33,054 nucleotides of DNA from the NCBI GenBank assembly GCA_004557125.1, contig SFET01000022.1, forward strand, positions 1 to 33,054, given 5' to 3'. The position numbers and the translations under genes were made by a program. The notes below the pieces were generated by a model, which was not told the DNA's origin, searched no databases, and worked only from the letters and a program-made list of their open reading frames with translations. The stretch comes from Clostridiales bacterium. GTDB lineage: Bacteria; Bacillota; Clostridia; Christensenellales; Aristaeellaceae. The stretch's first letter is position 1, and every line of letters begins with the position of its first letter. Below are positions 1-8,330 of the stretch, piece by piece.

Positions 1-1653
1 GAGCTTGCCGTCGGGGGTGACCGTTGCGACGCTGTCATTGTCGCCGGTGAAGGTGATTGCGCTGGCGGAGCCCTCGTTGACGCTGGCAGCGAGGAGGAAC
101 TCCTGGCCCACGCCCAGCACCGGCGTCTCACTGGCGAAGTGCACCGATTCCGGCACGGGTACCACGGTGACGGCGACGCTGGCGGTTTTGCCGTTGAAGG
201 TACGGGCGGTCAGCTTTGCCGTGCCCGGGCCAACTGCGCACAACTGTCCGTTTTCGATGCGCAGGACGCTTTCGTTGTCGATGGAATAGTCGATATGGTG
301 GCTGTATGTATTGGAGGGGAAGCTGACGGCGAAGGAGGCGGCGTCGTTCACGCCCAGCACGGTTTTGCTGACGGTGAGCTTTACGCTCTTGGGGGCGCTG
401 CGGACAGTGACCTTACAGACGGCGCGCAGTCCATTGTCCGTGGATACAGCGACTGTGGCGCTGCCGGCGCGCACGCCGTAGAGTGCGCCGGTGTCCTTAT
501 CCACCTTCACATAGCGGGTGCTGGAGCTGGTCCAGGTCAGGTTGGCGTCGCAACCCTCGGGAAGGACGGTGCAGGCCAGCGCATTTTCTAGCGTTTCTCC
601 CTGGCCGATGACGATGGAAGCGACGTTGAGGGAGAGAAACTCCGGTTCGGGAACGGCCACCGTGACGCTGATGGATGCGGGCGCGCAGATGCCCTGTGCG
701 GTGATGGTGGCGCTGCCGGGAGCGACGGCGGTGAGGCTGCCATCGGCGGCGACCTCGGCGATGGAGGGATCGGAGCTGCTCCAGGAAACGCCGTAGTCGG
801 CGCCGTCGGAGTAGCTTGCGCGGAGCGTGCACGTCGCACCGGGCGCGAGCACGGGACACGCGTCGATGGTCAGGCGGAGCAGGAATTCCGCGTACGGATC
901 GGGCAGGGGATCATCGCCAACGCGCGGCGCATCCTCCGGGAAGGACAGCGCTGCGGTTTCCTCGGCGGTGAGGGCGGTCAGCGCGGATGCGTCCGTCCAG
1001 CCGGTGCAGGCAAGCGTACCACTGGCGAAGCAGACCTTCGCCTGCGCGGCTTCGGAGTCGACTTCGGCGACATAGACCACGCCGCCCGCCACTGTCGCCA
1101 GGGCGGTGGAATCCGTCGCGACGCCGACCCGCACGGTGCAGGCGGTTGCGACGCGGGCGTAGGTTCCCGCGGTCAGAGGATCCTCGGCCGGCTCTTCATC
1201 TGCGGGCACCTCGCCCTCGGACGCGGCAACTGGCTCTGTGGAATCGTCCTGCGCTTCGCCGCCGGAAGCAGCATCGTTGTCGGGCTTGTCCTGCGAGGAA
1301 TCCGCGGCGGAGCTTGTGTCCTCGTCGCCCGGCGTTTGCGTTGAAGTGTCGGAATTGGATGCATCCTGGGGCGCGCCGCCATCGGAGGAATCCGCGGGAT
1401 CCCCGGATGAACCGGCGTCGGGCAGGGGTTCGCCGACGGGGTTCTGCGAAGGATCCTCCGCAGATGCAGAAGCGGGCTCCGCCGCATCTGCGCCATCGGA
1501 GGATGCTTCTAAGGTCTGTACCACTGCAGATGCGGCCGCCTCCTCATCGGATTTGACAGCGAAAGCAATGTGGCAGAGATCATCCGTTGCCGTGCTGAAC
1601 AGGAAAAGAAGCGCCACTACGGCGCAGAGGAATCTGCGAACGCCATGCGTCAT
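1..1653 (-). CDS. Secreted multi-domain protein with bacterial Ig-like (Big_2) repeats, partial
   Basis: The reading frame has no stop from an ATG at 1653 to the left edge, so 551 N-terminal residues are visible and the C-terminus is missing. GGGGAGGGTGG lies just before the ATG. Residues 1-30 form a signal peptide (basic MTHGVRR, then a run of A, V, L and F). Residues ~30-165 are a low-complexity linker rich in Ser, Asp, Glu, Ala and Pro, typical of a wall-spanning spacer. A segment at ~165-230 looks like a weak SH3-type beta domain. From ~255 onward there are about four tandem Ig-like units of ~80 residues, with recurrent endings such as GSATITA, GSATVAV and GTAKLTA, as in Big_2 (BID_2) domains. 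Such domains usually belong to surface proteins or secreted enzymes, so a catalytic or anchoring domain may lie beyond the edge. The gene has its own promoter and is probably monocistronic. Coding is confident; function is unknown. Confidence 0.85.
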   Translation of the reverse strand, partial: MTHGVRRFLCAVVALLFLFSTATDDLCHIAFAVKSDEEAAASAVVQTLEASSDGADAAEPASASAEDPSQNPVGEPLPDAGSSGDPADSSDGGAPQDASNSDTSTQTPGDEDTSSAADSSQDKPDNDAASGGEAQDDSTEPVAASEGEVPADEEPAEDPLTAGTYARVATACTVRVGVATDSTALATVAGGVVYVAEVDSEAAQAKVCFASGTLACTGWTDASALTALTAEETAALSFPEDAPRVGDDPLPDPYAEFLLRLTIDACPVLAPGATCTLRASYSDGADYGVSWSSSDPSIAEVAADGSLTAVAPGSATITAQGICAPASISVTVAVPEPEFLSLNVASIVIGQGETLENALACTVLPEGCDANLTWTSSSTRYVKVDKDTGALYGVRAGSATVAVSTDNGLRAVCKVTVRSAPKSVKLTVSKTVLGVNDAASFAVSFPSNTYSHHIDYSIDNESVLRIENGQLCAVGPGTAKLTARTFNGKTASVAVTVVPVPESVHFASETPVLGVGQEFLLAASVNEGSASAITFTGDNDSVATVTPDGKL

Positions 1654-1696
1654 GGTCCACCCTCCCCAAATTAACGATGATTTTATCTTAATTGTA

Positions 1697-1725
1697 ATTA
1701 TAGCATACTGAAATAATAATTGCAA
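1697..1725 (-). promoter_or_regulatory. Sigma-A promoter of the Ig-like surface protein
   Basis: On the minus strand TTGCAA (1720-1725) and TATAAT (1697-1702) are separated by 17 bases, and TGC directly precedes TATAAT, giving an extended -10. About 40 bases separate it from the start codon. The region is AT-rich compared with the flanking genes. The rest of 1654-1811 shows nothing else I can name. Confidence 0.75.
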
Positions 1726-1811
1726 GAAAATGATAAAATTGGGACAAATTGTAAATGTGGCTGCGAAAGGGCGAAGGTCAGGGATGCGCGGCACGAATCC
1801 GGCGACACAAA

Positions 1812-1836
1812 GCGCCGCGAAAGACATTCGCGGCGC
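1812..1836 (-). terminator. Rho-independent terminator after azlD
   Basis: Ten-base perfect arms (GCGCCGCGAA and TTCGCGGCGC) enclose a five-base loop just past the azlD stop codon. On the minus strand the stem is followed by TTTGTGT. Confidence 0.7.
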
Positions 1837-1847
1837 CGAAGGGGAAC

Positions 1848-2177
1848 TCAAATGAATACGAACTGCACAAGGAGCATGTAGACGAGGGTGCCGCCGGCGA
1901 TGGAGAGCAGGGTCTGCTTCTTCCACAGGTGCAGCGCGGCGACCACGGAAATGGCGATCAGCTCCGGAAGTCCGTGGCTGCCGGCGGTGATCTGCACGTT
2001 CTTCAGGCAGTAGACCACCAGCATGCTGAATACGGCGGGCGGCAGCGCGTGGCCCAGATAGCGGACGAACTTCGGCGTGGGCTTGCCGGCGGGAAAGAGC
2101 AGGAAGGGCAAAAAGCGGGTGAGCATGGTGGCGACCGCGCACAGCGCGATGGTGATCAGGGCCTGGACGGTGTTCAT
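1848..2177 (-). CDS. azlD: AzlD-type branched-chain amino acid exporter subunit
   Basis: This is a 109-residue hydrophobic protein with about four membrane segments. It contains TRFLPFLLFP near residue 20 and RYLGHALPPAVFSMLVVYCLK in the middle, both typical of the AzlD family (PF05437). AzlD is the small partner of AzlC; in Bacillus the pair exports branched-chain amino acids and confers azaleucine resistance. The ATG overlaps the azlC stop in an ATGA tetramer, so translation is coupled. The length is normal for the family. Substrate is inferred from the family only. A strong terminator follows, so azlC and azlD form a complete two-gene operon. Confidence 0.9.
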   Translation of the reverse strand: MNTVQALITIALCAVATMLTRFLPFLLFPAGKPTPKFVRYLGHALPPAVFSMLVVYCLKNVQITAGSHGLPELIAISVVAALHLWKKQTLLSIAGGTLVYMLLVQFVFI

Positions 2178-2893
2178 GCGTCGGCACCTCCCTTGCGCTC
2201 GATGGGTCCCTGCAGCAGCGCCAGCGCGCCGAGGATGGCGGCCATGGCCGGCAGCAGGAAGTCCTCCGCGCCGAAGATCAGCAGGCTGAGCACGGACAGG
2301 CCGAGGCCGATCAGCGCACTGATGTGCTGCCGGTCCTTTCTCCACTGGTTGATGAAGATCACCACGAACAGCGCCGTCATGGCGAAGTCCAGGCCCTGGG
2401 TGTTGAAGCGGATCAGCATGCCGCACAGTGCGCCCAGGGTGGCGCCGCTGAACCAGTAGAGCTGGTCCAGCAGGGTGATGAAGAAGCGGAACCAGCCCGC
2501 ATCCACGCCCGCAGGCACCTCGGCCGAGCAGGTTACGGAGAAGGTCTCGTCGCTCAGGGCGAAGATCAGATAGGGCTTTTTCCGGCCGGTGTTGCGGTAC
2601 TTGTCCAGCATGGAGATGCCGTAGAACAGGTGGCGCGCCTGAATCAGCAGCGCCATCAGAAAGGCCTGCAGCGGATTGAACGCGCCCAGCAGCAGGTTGA
2701 CGATGACGAATTCCAGAGATCCGCCGTAGACCACCAGGCTGGTGAGCATGGGATACCAGAAGGGAAAGCCGGACTGTACCATGTACACGCCGTAGGTCAT
2801 GCCCAGAAATACATAGCCGGCGAGGATGGGAATGGTGTGGGGGAGGGCCGCAAGCAGGGCCCGGGAGAGCGTCGTGCGCCTGTCTTTTTTCAT
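2174..2893 (-). CDS. azlC: AzlC-type branched-chain amino acid exporter, large subunit
   Basis: This is a 239-residue integral membrane protein of the AzlC family (PF03591). Family-typical segments include GYVFLGMTYGVYM near the N-terminus, YGGSLEFV near residue 60, QARHLFYGISML near 90 and ALSDETFSV near 115. It should form the export channel with AzlD. The start at 2893 (MKKDRRTTL) is chosen because GAAGGAA lies just upstream; in-frame starts farther up lack a ribosome-binding site. The gene has its own promoter and overlaps azlD by four bases. The family assignment is firm; exported substrates such as leucine, isoleucine or valine analogues are inferred from relatives. Confidence 0.92.
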   Translation of the reverse strand: MKKDRRTTLSRALLAALPHTIPILAGYVFLGMTYGVYMVQSGFPFWYPMLTSLVVYGGSLEFVIVNLLLGAFNPLQAFLMALLIQARHLFYGISMLDKYRNTGRKKPYLIFALSDETFSVTCSAEVPAGVDAGWFRFFITLLDQLYWFSGATLGALCGMLIRFNTQGLDFAMTALFVVIFINQWRKDRQHISALIGLGLSVLSLLIFGAEDFLLPAMAAILGALALLQGPIERKGGADA

Positions 2894-2925
2894 ATGTGTT
2901 TCCTTCATTAAAATGTGCTGAAGAC

Positions 2926-2954
2926 AGATTAGCACAAAACCGGCGCCCGTTCAA
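2926..2954 (-). promoter_or_regulatory. Sigma-A promoter of azlCD
   Basis: On the minus strand TTGAAC (2949-2954) and TAATCT (2926-2931) are 17 bases apart, about 33 bases before the azlC ATG. I saw no clear operator or leucine-responsive site. Confidence 0.6.
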
Positions 2955-3049
2955 GGGAGAAAGTACGCTTTTCTGTCGCGTTTTGGCCGCACAGCAGGCT
3001 TGAAGCGGTTGCGGATTCGGGGTTTTTCTGCAAATTCATGGAAAATGCC

Positions 3050-3079
3050 TTGTGCAAAAATACAGTCCTATGCTATAAT
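3050..3079 (+). promoter_or_regulatory. Extended -10 promoter of the L,D-transpeptidase gene
   Basis: TGCTATAAT (TATAAT at 3074-3079) is an extended -10. TTGTGC at 3050-3055 is a usable -35 at an 18-base spacing. The start codon is about 40 bases downstream. Confidence 0.7.
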
Positions 3080-3119
3080 TTGTAAGAAATGATTGCTGAA
3101 TTTAGGGGTCGGTAGAAGA

Positions 3120-5072
3120 ATGCGTGCCAAGAGATTTCTGATCGTCGTGCTGACTATGGTGGTGGCCTGGTGCGGCCTGTATGTGGAGCCCGCGTTTGCG
3201 GCGTATGACCTGCCGTACTACATCGAAGTGGATCTGACCAACCAGATCGTGACCATCTACAACACCTCGGACAACACTGTGGCCCGGCAGATGCTCTGCT
3301 CCACGGGCGCTTCGGGACATGAGACGCCCAAGGGCGTGTACTATCTGCCCCCGAAGGATCGCAGCGACGAGCGCTCCGAATGGTACAATTTCTATGCCCT
3401 GCGCGTCTATGCCAAGTGGGCCACGCGCATCATCAACGGCTACCTGTTCCATTCCATCCCCTGCAACCGGCCGAATCTGGAGAGCATGTCCCAGACGGCG
3501 GTGAAGCAGTTCGGCATTCCTGCATCCCACGGCTGCGTGCGCCTGCGGGTGGAGGATGCGGAGTTCATCGCGAAGAACTGCCTCAAGGGCACCCGCGTGG
3601 AGATCTTTGAAAGTGGCGCGCTGGACGAGGATCTGCGCCAGCTGCTGTTCATCTCCTCCTACACGGGGGAGGACGGCATGACCTATCAGGAATTCCTGGG
3701 CATTTCCGAGACGGATCTGGGCCGCGGCTCGGTGGGTGAGGACGTGCTGGATCTGCAGTACCGCCTGTCCGACCTGGGCTACTTTGAGGGAGATCCGGAC
3801 GGAAAATACGATATCAAGACCATCGCCGCGGTGAAGCATCTGCAGTCGGATCTGGGACTTGCCGACAACGGCATCGCCAGCGAGAGCCTGATGCAGGTGA
3901 TCTACTCCGAGGAGGCGCCCGTCTCCACCGGCGAAGCGACCCTGGAGGAGGGCAAGAGCGGCCCCGTGGTCAAGAAGCTGCAGACTGCGCTCGCGACTCT
4001 GGGCCTGTACGACGGCCCCATCGACTCCATCCTGGATCTGGACGTCACCGAGGCGGTGAAGAAGTTCCAGATCGCCTGCAACTACGATGTGGACGGCATC
4101 GTCAGCGCGGAGCTTCAGCAGGCCATCTACTATGTGCTCAGCGAACTGAAGGAAACCTTTGGCGAGGATTCCATCCCTGCGGTGGAGATGGTTGCCGAGG
4201 AGATCAACTTTGCCACGGTGGAGGCCAAGGCCAACATCATCATTCGCTCCCAGCCCGATACCGAGAGCGAGGAGCTGGGCAAGGTGTACATCGGCGATAC
4301 CGTGATGGTGCTCGGCACGGATGGCAAGTGGGCCAACATCGTCTCCGGCAAGCTGAACGGCTACATGTACGTCAAGTACCTGACGAACCCCACCGTGGAT
4401 TACAACTACATTCTGCGCTATACCGGCGCGGACGGCAAGACTTACTCCATCGGCAGCACTGTCGAGGAGCGGCTCAAGGGCGCCAAGAGCTTCGCGGATG
4501 AATTCTCCGCGCTCTATGCCAGCGAGCAGTTCACCTCCTACGCCGACGAGCCCGTGGAGTATGCCACCGTGACCACCGGCTCCGACGACGTGCGCCTGAA
4601 TCTGCGCGCCGAGGCCAGCTCCGAGGCCGATGTGCTTGCGCAGGTGCCCAACGGCACCGACCTGCGCGTGCTCTCCCACGAGGAGGAGTGGACCAAGGTT
4701 GGCTACGACGAGGCCATCGGCTACCTGATGAACCAGTACCTGACCTTCTGGGAGGGCAGCGCGGCCGACGTCGGCGGCGACGATGACGAGGGCCTTTCCC
4801 TGGATCAGCTCAACATCGCCGAGATGGACGTGGAGATTGAGGCCACCGTCATTTCGCCGGAGATTGACGGCAAGACGATCAAGCCCCACCTGTATGAGGA
4901 GACCTCCACCAAGGCCGACAAGCTGACCACCATGGCGGTGGGCGCGCAGGTGAAGATCGTGAAGTTCATCGACGATCCGAGCAGCGATTACAGCTGGGTG
5001 CAGATCAACTACCTGGGGCAGACCGGCTATATGCTGGATGTGTGCCTGAAGTATCAGGTAGAAGGCGCATAA
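3120..5072 (+). CDS. Secreted L,D-transpeptidase (YkuD) with peptidoglycan-binding and SH3 domains
   Basis: The product has 650 residues. MRAKR followed by a hydrophobic stretch ending AFA is a signal peptide (about residues 1-27). The YkuD catalytic domain spans ~30-175 and carries the hallmark SHGCVRL; the nucleophile is Cys139 with His137 beside it. Two PG_binding_1 repeats follow (about 200-265 and 285-345; LQYRLSDLGYF and LQTALATLGLYDG). Three SH3-like modules come next (about 365-430, 480-545 and 575-648). Such enzymes form 3-3 cross-links in peptidoglycan or attach proteins to it, outside the membrane. Here the catalytic domain is N-terminal and the wall-binding array C-terminal. The ATG at 3120 gives a clean signal peptide; a TTG at 3093 would add nine residues and is less likely. 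The gene is monocistronic, with its own promoter and terminator. Confidence 0.93.
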   Translation: MRAKRFLIVVLTMVVAWCGLYVEPAFAAYDLPYYIEVDLTNQIVTIYNTSDNTVARQMLCSTGASGHETPKGVYYLPPKDRSDERSEWYNFYALRVYAKWATRIINGYLFHSIPCNRPNLESMSQTAVKQFGIPASHGCVRLRVEDAEFIAKNCLKGTRVEIFESGALDEDLRQLLFISSYTGEDGMTYQEFLGISETDLGRGSVGEDVLDLQYRLSDLGYFEGDPDGKYDIKTIAAVKHLQSDLGLADNGIASESLMQVIYSEEAPVSTGEATLEEGKSGPVVKKLQTALATLGLYDGPIDSILDLDVTEAVKKFQIACNYDVDGIVSAELQQAIYYVLSELKETFGEDSIPAVEMVAEEINFATVEAKANIIIRSQPDTESEELGKVYIGDTVMVLGTDGKWANIVSGKLNGYMYVKYLTNPTVDYNYILRYTGADGKTYSIGSTVEERLKGAKSFADEFSALYASEQFTSYADEPVEYATVTTGSDDVRLNLRAEASSEADVLAQVPNGTDLRVLSHEEEWTKVGYDEAIGYLMNQYLTFWEGSAADVGGDDDEGLSLDQLNIAEMDVEIEATVISPEIDGKTIKPHLYEETSTKADKLTTMAVGAQVKIVKFIDDPSSDYSWVQINYLGQTGYMLDVCLKYQVEGA

Positions 5073-5090
5073 GGATCGGGAATCAAAAGA

Positions 5091-5130
5091 AAGCGTCCCG
5101 GGCGGCAATGCCGTTCGGGACGCTTCTTTT
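5091..5130 (+). terminator. Rho-independent terminator of the L,D-transpeptidase gene
   Basis: AAGCGTCCCG (5091-5100) pairs perfectly with CGGGACGCTT (5116-5125) and is followed by CTTTT. The loop contains a smaller GGC/GCC helix. Confidence 0.85.
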
Positions 5131-5200
5131 GATGCATGAGTTGCGGCCGCGGATGTTTCATCCGCAGCCGCCTGTATTTGTTCCGGTTCGATTTGCGGGT

Positions 5201-5632
5201 TCAGTTCGCCGGCGCCTTCGAATGGTGCTTCTCAATGTGCGCCATCGCGTCCCGCAGGATCTTGCGGTCGCGCTCGTAGGTCAGGCGGTTGAGCGCCTCG
5301 TCGTAGGGCACCCAGCTGGCCTCGGCGATCTCCTCCGGCTGGGGAATGATCTCCTTCTGGGTCGTGATTGCGGCGAAGATGACCACCAGCTTCTGGATGT
5401 CCGCGCGAATGTTGTAGCGGTTTTCTGCGCGATAGCGCCGGTCCACCTTCACGCGGATGCCGGTTTCCTCAAAGACCTCCCGCTCCGCCGTGTGGCTCTC
5501 CAGCTCCCCGGCCTCCATGTGGCCCTTGGGGAAGGAGATGTGCTTTCCGCGCGCGTGCCGGATCAACAGCACGTTCCATCCGTTGGTATCTCTCCGGAAA
5601 ATCACTGCGCCGCAGGATTTTTCGTACTTCAT
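5201..5632 (-). CDS. Nudix hydrolase (Ap4A hydrolase-like)
   Basis: This is a 143-residue protein with a complete Nudix box: G-x5-E-x7-REVFEETGI, beginning at GHMEAGE around residue 38. The glutamates of REVFEE bind the catalytic metal. The start MKYEKSCGAVIF, the KGHMEAGE segment and the later EIAEASWVPYDEA resemble bis(5'-nucleosyl)-tetraphosphatases, but substrate cannot be fixed from sequence. The ATG at 5632 is preceded by GGGAGGCC. It begins 25 bases after the stop of the Mrp-type ATPase gene on the same strand, so the two are likely co-transcribed from the promoter at 6524-6552. Probable role: cleavage of a nucleoside diphosphate-linked compound in the cytoplasm. Confidence 0.9.
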   Translation of the reverse strand: MKYEKSCGAVIFRRDTNGWNVLLIRHARGKHISFPKGHMEAGELESHTAEREVFEETGIRVKVDRRYRAENRYNIRADIQKLVVIFAAITTQKEIIPQPEEIAEASWVPYDEALNRLTYERDRKILRDAMAHIEKHHSKAPAN

Positions 5633-5657
5633 GTCGGCCTCCCAGCGATGCCGGCAA

Positions 5658-6488
5658 TCAGAGCGCTTCGATTGCGTCCGCAATCGGCTCCAGCCATACA
5701 CCGTCGAACATTTCGATCCGACCAGCGTCGCAGGCGGCCGCCAGCGCCGGATCCATGGGAAGCTGCGCCGTGTGGGCGATGCCGTTGCGGCCGGCGATCT
5801 CCTCCAGGTGGCTCTGGCCGAAGATGTAGTGCTTCTTGCCGCATTCGTCGCACTGGAAGTAGGCCATGTTCTCCACCAGGCCCAGCACCGGCACGTTCAT
5901 CATCTGCGCCATGTGCACGGCCTTCTCCACGATCATGCCCACCAGCTCCTGCGGGGAGGTGACGATCAGGATGCCGTCCAGCGGCAGCGACTGGAACACC
6001 GTCAGCGGCACGTCGCCGGTTCCCGGAGGCATGTCCACGAACATGAAGTCCACATCGCCCCACATCACGTCGGTCCAGAATTGCTTCACGGTTCCGGCGA
6101 TCACCGGGCCGCGCCAGACCACGGGATCCGTCTCGTTTTCCAGCAGCAGGTTCAGGGAGACCAGCTTGACGCCGGTGGTGCTTGCGGCGGGGATGATGCC
6201 GTCATCGGTGGCGCCCAGCATGCCGTGCACGCCGAAGGCCTTGGGAATGGAGGGGCCAGTGATGTCCGCGTCCAGCACGGCGGCGCTGTGGCCCCGGCGG
6301 CGCATGGTGACCGCCATCATGCCGGTGACGAGGGACTTGCCGACGCCGCCCTTGCCGCTGACCACGCCGATCACCTTCTTTACGTTGCTGTGGGCGTTGG
6401 CCTGGGCGCGAAAGTCCGGCTTCTGTTCGCTCCGGCTGGGACAGTTTTGGCCGCAGCTGGAGCAGTCATGGGTGCAGTTTTCGCTCAT
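5658..6488 (-). CDS. mrp: Mrp/NBP35-type P-loop ATPase, iron-sulphur cluster carrier
   Basis: The 276-residue protein has the deviant Walker A GKGGVGKS near residue 48, DADITGPS, MPPGTGD and ENMAYFQC, all diagnostic of the Mrp/ApbC/NBP35 family. These proteins bind a transferable [4Fe-4S] cluster and deliver it to apo-enzymes. Two cysteine clusters are visible: an N-terminal C-x3-C-x2-C-x3-C motif (residues 4-15) and the C-terminal CDEC pair. The ATG at 6488 has GAGGT upstream; a TTG five codons earlier is less likely. It is the first gene of a two-gene operon with the Nudix gene. The iron-sulphur L-serine dehydratase encoded later in this window would be a plausible type of client, but no linkage is shown. 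Confidence 0.92.
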   Translation of the reverse strand: MSENCTHDCSSCGQNCPSRSEQKPDFRAQANAHSNVKKVIGVVSGKGGVGKSLVTGMMAVTMRRRGHSAAVLDADITGPSIPKAFGVHGMLGATDDGIIPAASTTGVKLVSLNLLLENETDPVVWRGPVIAGTVKQFWTDVMWGDVDFMFVDMPPGTGDVPLTVFQSLPLDGILIVTSPQELVGMIVEKAVHMAQMMNVPVLGLVENMAYFQCDECGKKHYIFGQSHLEEIAGRNGIAHTAQLPMDPALAAACDAGRIEMFDGVWLEPIADAIEAL

Positions 6489-6523
6489 TTTTGCAAACCT
6501 CAATTCTGAAGATTCATGGTATA

Positions 6524-6552
6524 ATGATAGTCCGCCGGCAATGTAAAGTCAA
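6524..6552 (-). promoter_or_regulatory. Sigma-A promoter of the mrp-nudix operon
   Basis: On the minus strand TTGACT (6547-6552) and TATCAT (6524-6529) are exactly 17 bases apart, about 36 bases before the ATG. Confidence 0.65.
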
Positions 6553-6619
6553 GCAATTTTGCGCTATTTTTAGCGCCCATGCAAAAGCTGCGCAGCGCGA
6601 AGCTCCGCAGCACAAAAGG

Positions 6620-6645
6620 GCGGCACAGAATTGATTCTGTGCCGC
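6620..6645 (-). terminator. Rho-independent terminator after the racemase gene
   Basis: Twelve-base perfect arms (GCGGCACAGAAT and ATTCTGTGCCGC) with a two-base centre are followed on the minus strand by CCTTTTGTG. This closes the amino acid transporter-racemase operon. Confidence 0.85.
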
Positions 6646-6665
6646 TGCTTCGCTATCAGTGGGGA

Positions 6666-7481
6666 TCAGAGGGATTCGATCCAGGCCTCGCCGGTGCAGG
6701 CAAGGCGCACGACACCGCGAATTTCCAGCTCCAATACGCGGTTTTCCTCCCAGCATGCGCGCACGCAGATCGTGCCGCCGGGCTGAGATACGTCGATTCG
6801 GATGTCCTCGCGTCTCTGCGCCGCCCACCACGCGCCCAGCGCCGCCGTGCCGCTGCCGCAGCCCCGCTCCCAGACGCTGCTCTGCGTGGAGCGCACGTAC
6901 ACCAGCGGACGGATGCGATCCAGCGCGTCGTCCACCAGGATGATGCCCATGGCCTCCGCATTGCAGGCGTCGCACCAGGCTTCGATGCAGCGCGGCGCAT
7001 CGCTTGCCCGCAGCACGCCCTCCCGGACGATGGCGTGGGCGATGCCGGGGAAGAACACCACCGGACAGCGCACGCCACCGGGGAAGTCCACCTCCCGGAT
7101 CGCCTCCGGGAGTGGCATGCGCACTGCGCCGCGACAGGCATCCCCACAGCGCTCAATGCGGCAGTTCACGATCTCCGCCGCGCCGGAGACCTCCAGGGGA
7201 TAGATCGCCTCGCCGCCGTCGGGCAGGTCCTCCTGGAACGCCAGCAGCGCAGCCAGCGACATGGTGGCGTTTCCGCAGAATTCGCCGCCCATCATCTGCA
7301 GGCGCATGCGCGCGCCGGGAAGCGTGGGCTCCTCCAGAAAGCCCACCTGCTCGCCGCCGACGCTTCCGTAGGCCATCAGCGCATCTGCGACGGCGCTGTG
7401 CCGCTCTCGGGGCACGGGATCGGTCACGAGGATGGTCATGTTTTCCGTGGGATTGAGCTTTGCAAAGTGCAGTTTCATCAT
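6666..7481 (-). CDS. DapF/CntK-like cofactor-independent amino acid racemase or epimerase
   Basis: The 271-residue protein has the two catalytic cysteine motifs of the diaminopimelate epimerase superfamily: GEFCGNATMS (Cys69) and WERGCGSGTAAL (Cys208). In this fold the two cysteines act as a base and acid pair without PLP. Normal DapF begins with an HGxGNDF-type substrate motif; here the matching region reads LNPTENMTILV, so the substrate is probably not diaminopimelate. The WE..CGSGT form of the second motif recalls the histidine racemase CntK, from memory of that family. GGAG precedes the ATG. It is the last gene of a minus-strand run with an amino acid ABC importer, separated from the ATPase by a hairpin. 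A racemase for an imported amino acid is the best inference; a divergent DapF remains possible. Confidence 0.78.
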   Translation of the reverse strand: MMKLHFAKLNPTENMTILVTDPVPRERHSAVADALMAYGSVGGEQVGFLEEPTLPGARMRLQMMGGEFCGNATMSLAALLAFQEDLPDGGEAIYPLEVSGAAEIVNCRIERCGDACRGAVRMPLPEAIREVDFPGGVRCPVVFFPGIAHAIVREGVLRASDAPRCIEAWCDACNAEAMGIILVDDALDRIRPLVYVRSTQSSVWERGCGSGTAALGAWWAAQRREDIRIDVSQPGGTICVRACWEENRVLELEIRGVVRLACTGEAWIESL

Positions 7482-7499
7482 GGCTTTTCTCCAAAGGAA

Positions 7500-7534
7500 G
7501 CCGCAGCATCCCCATGTATCGGTGCTGCTGCGGC
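7500..7534 (-). other. Intercistronic hairpin between ABC ATPase and racemase genes
   Basis: GCCGCAGCA (7500-7508) pairs with TGCTGCGGC (7526-7534). On the minus strand it is followed by TTCCTTTGG, which is only weakly T-rich. It could be a leaky terminator or an mRNA-stabilising stem that sets the racemase level relative to the transporter. Confidence 0.5.
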
Positions 7535-7559
7535 CGGTCGTCTGTTTTTGTCGGGGCGC

Positions 7560-8315
7560 TCAGTTGAAGCGGGAGAGGAACTGAATCGTGCGCTCCTGCG
7601 AGGGATTGTTGATGATGTTGTAGGGGTTGCCCTGCTCCACGATCACGCCGCCGTCCATGAAGATCACGTGGTCGGACACGTCCCGGGCGAAGGCCATCTC
7701 GTGGGTGACGATCACCATGGTCATGTGCTGGGCAGCGAGGTCGCGGATGACCTTCAGGATCTCGCCGGTCAGTTCGGGGTCCAGTGCGGAGGTAGGCTCG
7801 TCGAAGAACAGGATCTTCGGCTGCATGGCCAGCGCCCGGGCGATGGACACGCGCTGCTGCTGTCCGCCGGAGAGCTGGTAGGGGTACGCGTCCTCGCGGT
7901 CGGCAAGGCCCATCTGCTTTAAAAGCTCCCGGGCCTGGGCATAGACCTCGTCTTTGGGGCGCTTCTGAATCAGAATCGGGGCCTCGGTGATGTTCTTCAG
8001 CACCGAATAGTGGGGGAAGAGGTTGAAGTTCTGAAACACCAGGCCGAAGGAGGACTTGATCCTGCGCAGCTCGGCGCTGCTGGCGTACACGGATTTGCCG
8101 TTTTCATCCCGAGCGGCATACTTGCCCAGATAGGCCAGATCGCCGCCGTCCATGGTCTCCAGCAGCGTGGCGCAGCGCAGCAGCGTGCTCTTGCCGCTGC
8201 CCGAGGGGCCGATGATGGACACCACCTGGCCCTCCTCCACCGAGAGGGAGATGTCGTTGAGCACCTCCAGATCCCCGAAGTGCTTGCGCATGTGGTTGAT
8301 TTCCAGAATTTTCAT
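7560..8315 (-). CDS. Polar amino acid ABC transporter, ATP-binding protein (GlnQ/HisP family)
   Basis: The 251-residue protein has every ABC motif in order: Walker A GPSGSGKST near residue 37, Q-loop VFQNFNLFPH, signature LSGGQQQR, Walker B ILFFDEPTSALD and the H-loop THEMAFARDVSDH. The HLTVLEN-type region and overall length match the PAAT (polar amino acid) ATPases. It powers import through the permease encoded just upstream and works with the binding protein two genes upstream. GAGGAGG lies before the ATG; the permease stop is 15 bases away. Substrate cannot be told from the ATPase. Confidence 0.95.
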   Translation of the reverse strand: MKILEINHMRKHFGDLEVLNDISLSVEEGQVVSIIGPSGSGKSTLLRCATLLETMDGGDLAYLGKYAARDENGKSVYASSAELRRIKSSFGLVFQNFNLFPHYSVLKNITEAPILIQKRPKDEVYAQARELLKQMGLADREDAYPYQLSGGQQQRVSIARALAMQPKILFFDEPTSALDPELTGEILKVIRDLAAQHMTMVIVTHEMAFARDVSDHVIFMDGGVIVEQGNPYNIINNPSQERTIQFLSRFN

Positions 8316-8330
8316 TTCGCGCGCCTCCTC

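Noticed and set aside
3102..5108. A 668-codon minus-strand frame opposite the L,D-transpeptidase gene
   Set aside because: It consists of low-complexity His/Val/Leu/Gly runs antisense to a gene with a clear catalytic motif, and has no recognisable domain.
6666..7481. Plain diaminopimelate epimerase of the lysine pathway
   Set aside because: The N-terminal GNDF-type motif is missing and no lysine pathway gene is near. The assignment is kept at racemase/epimerase level.
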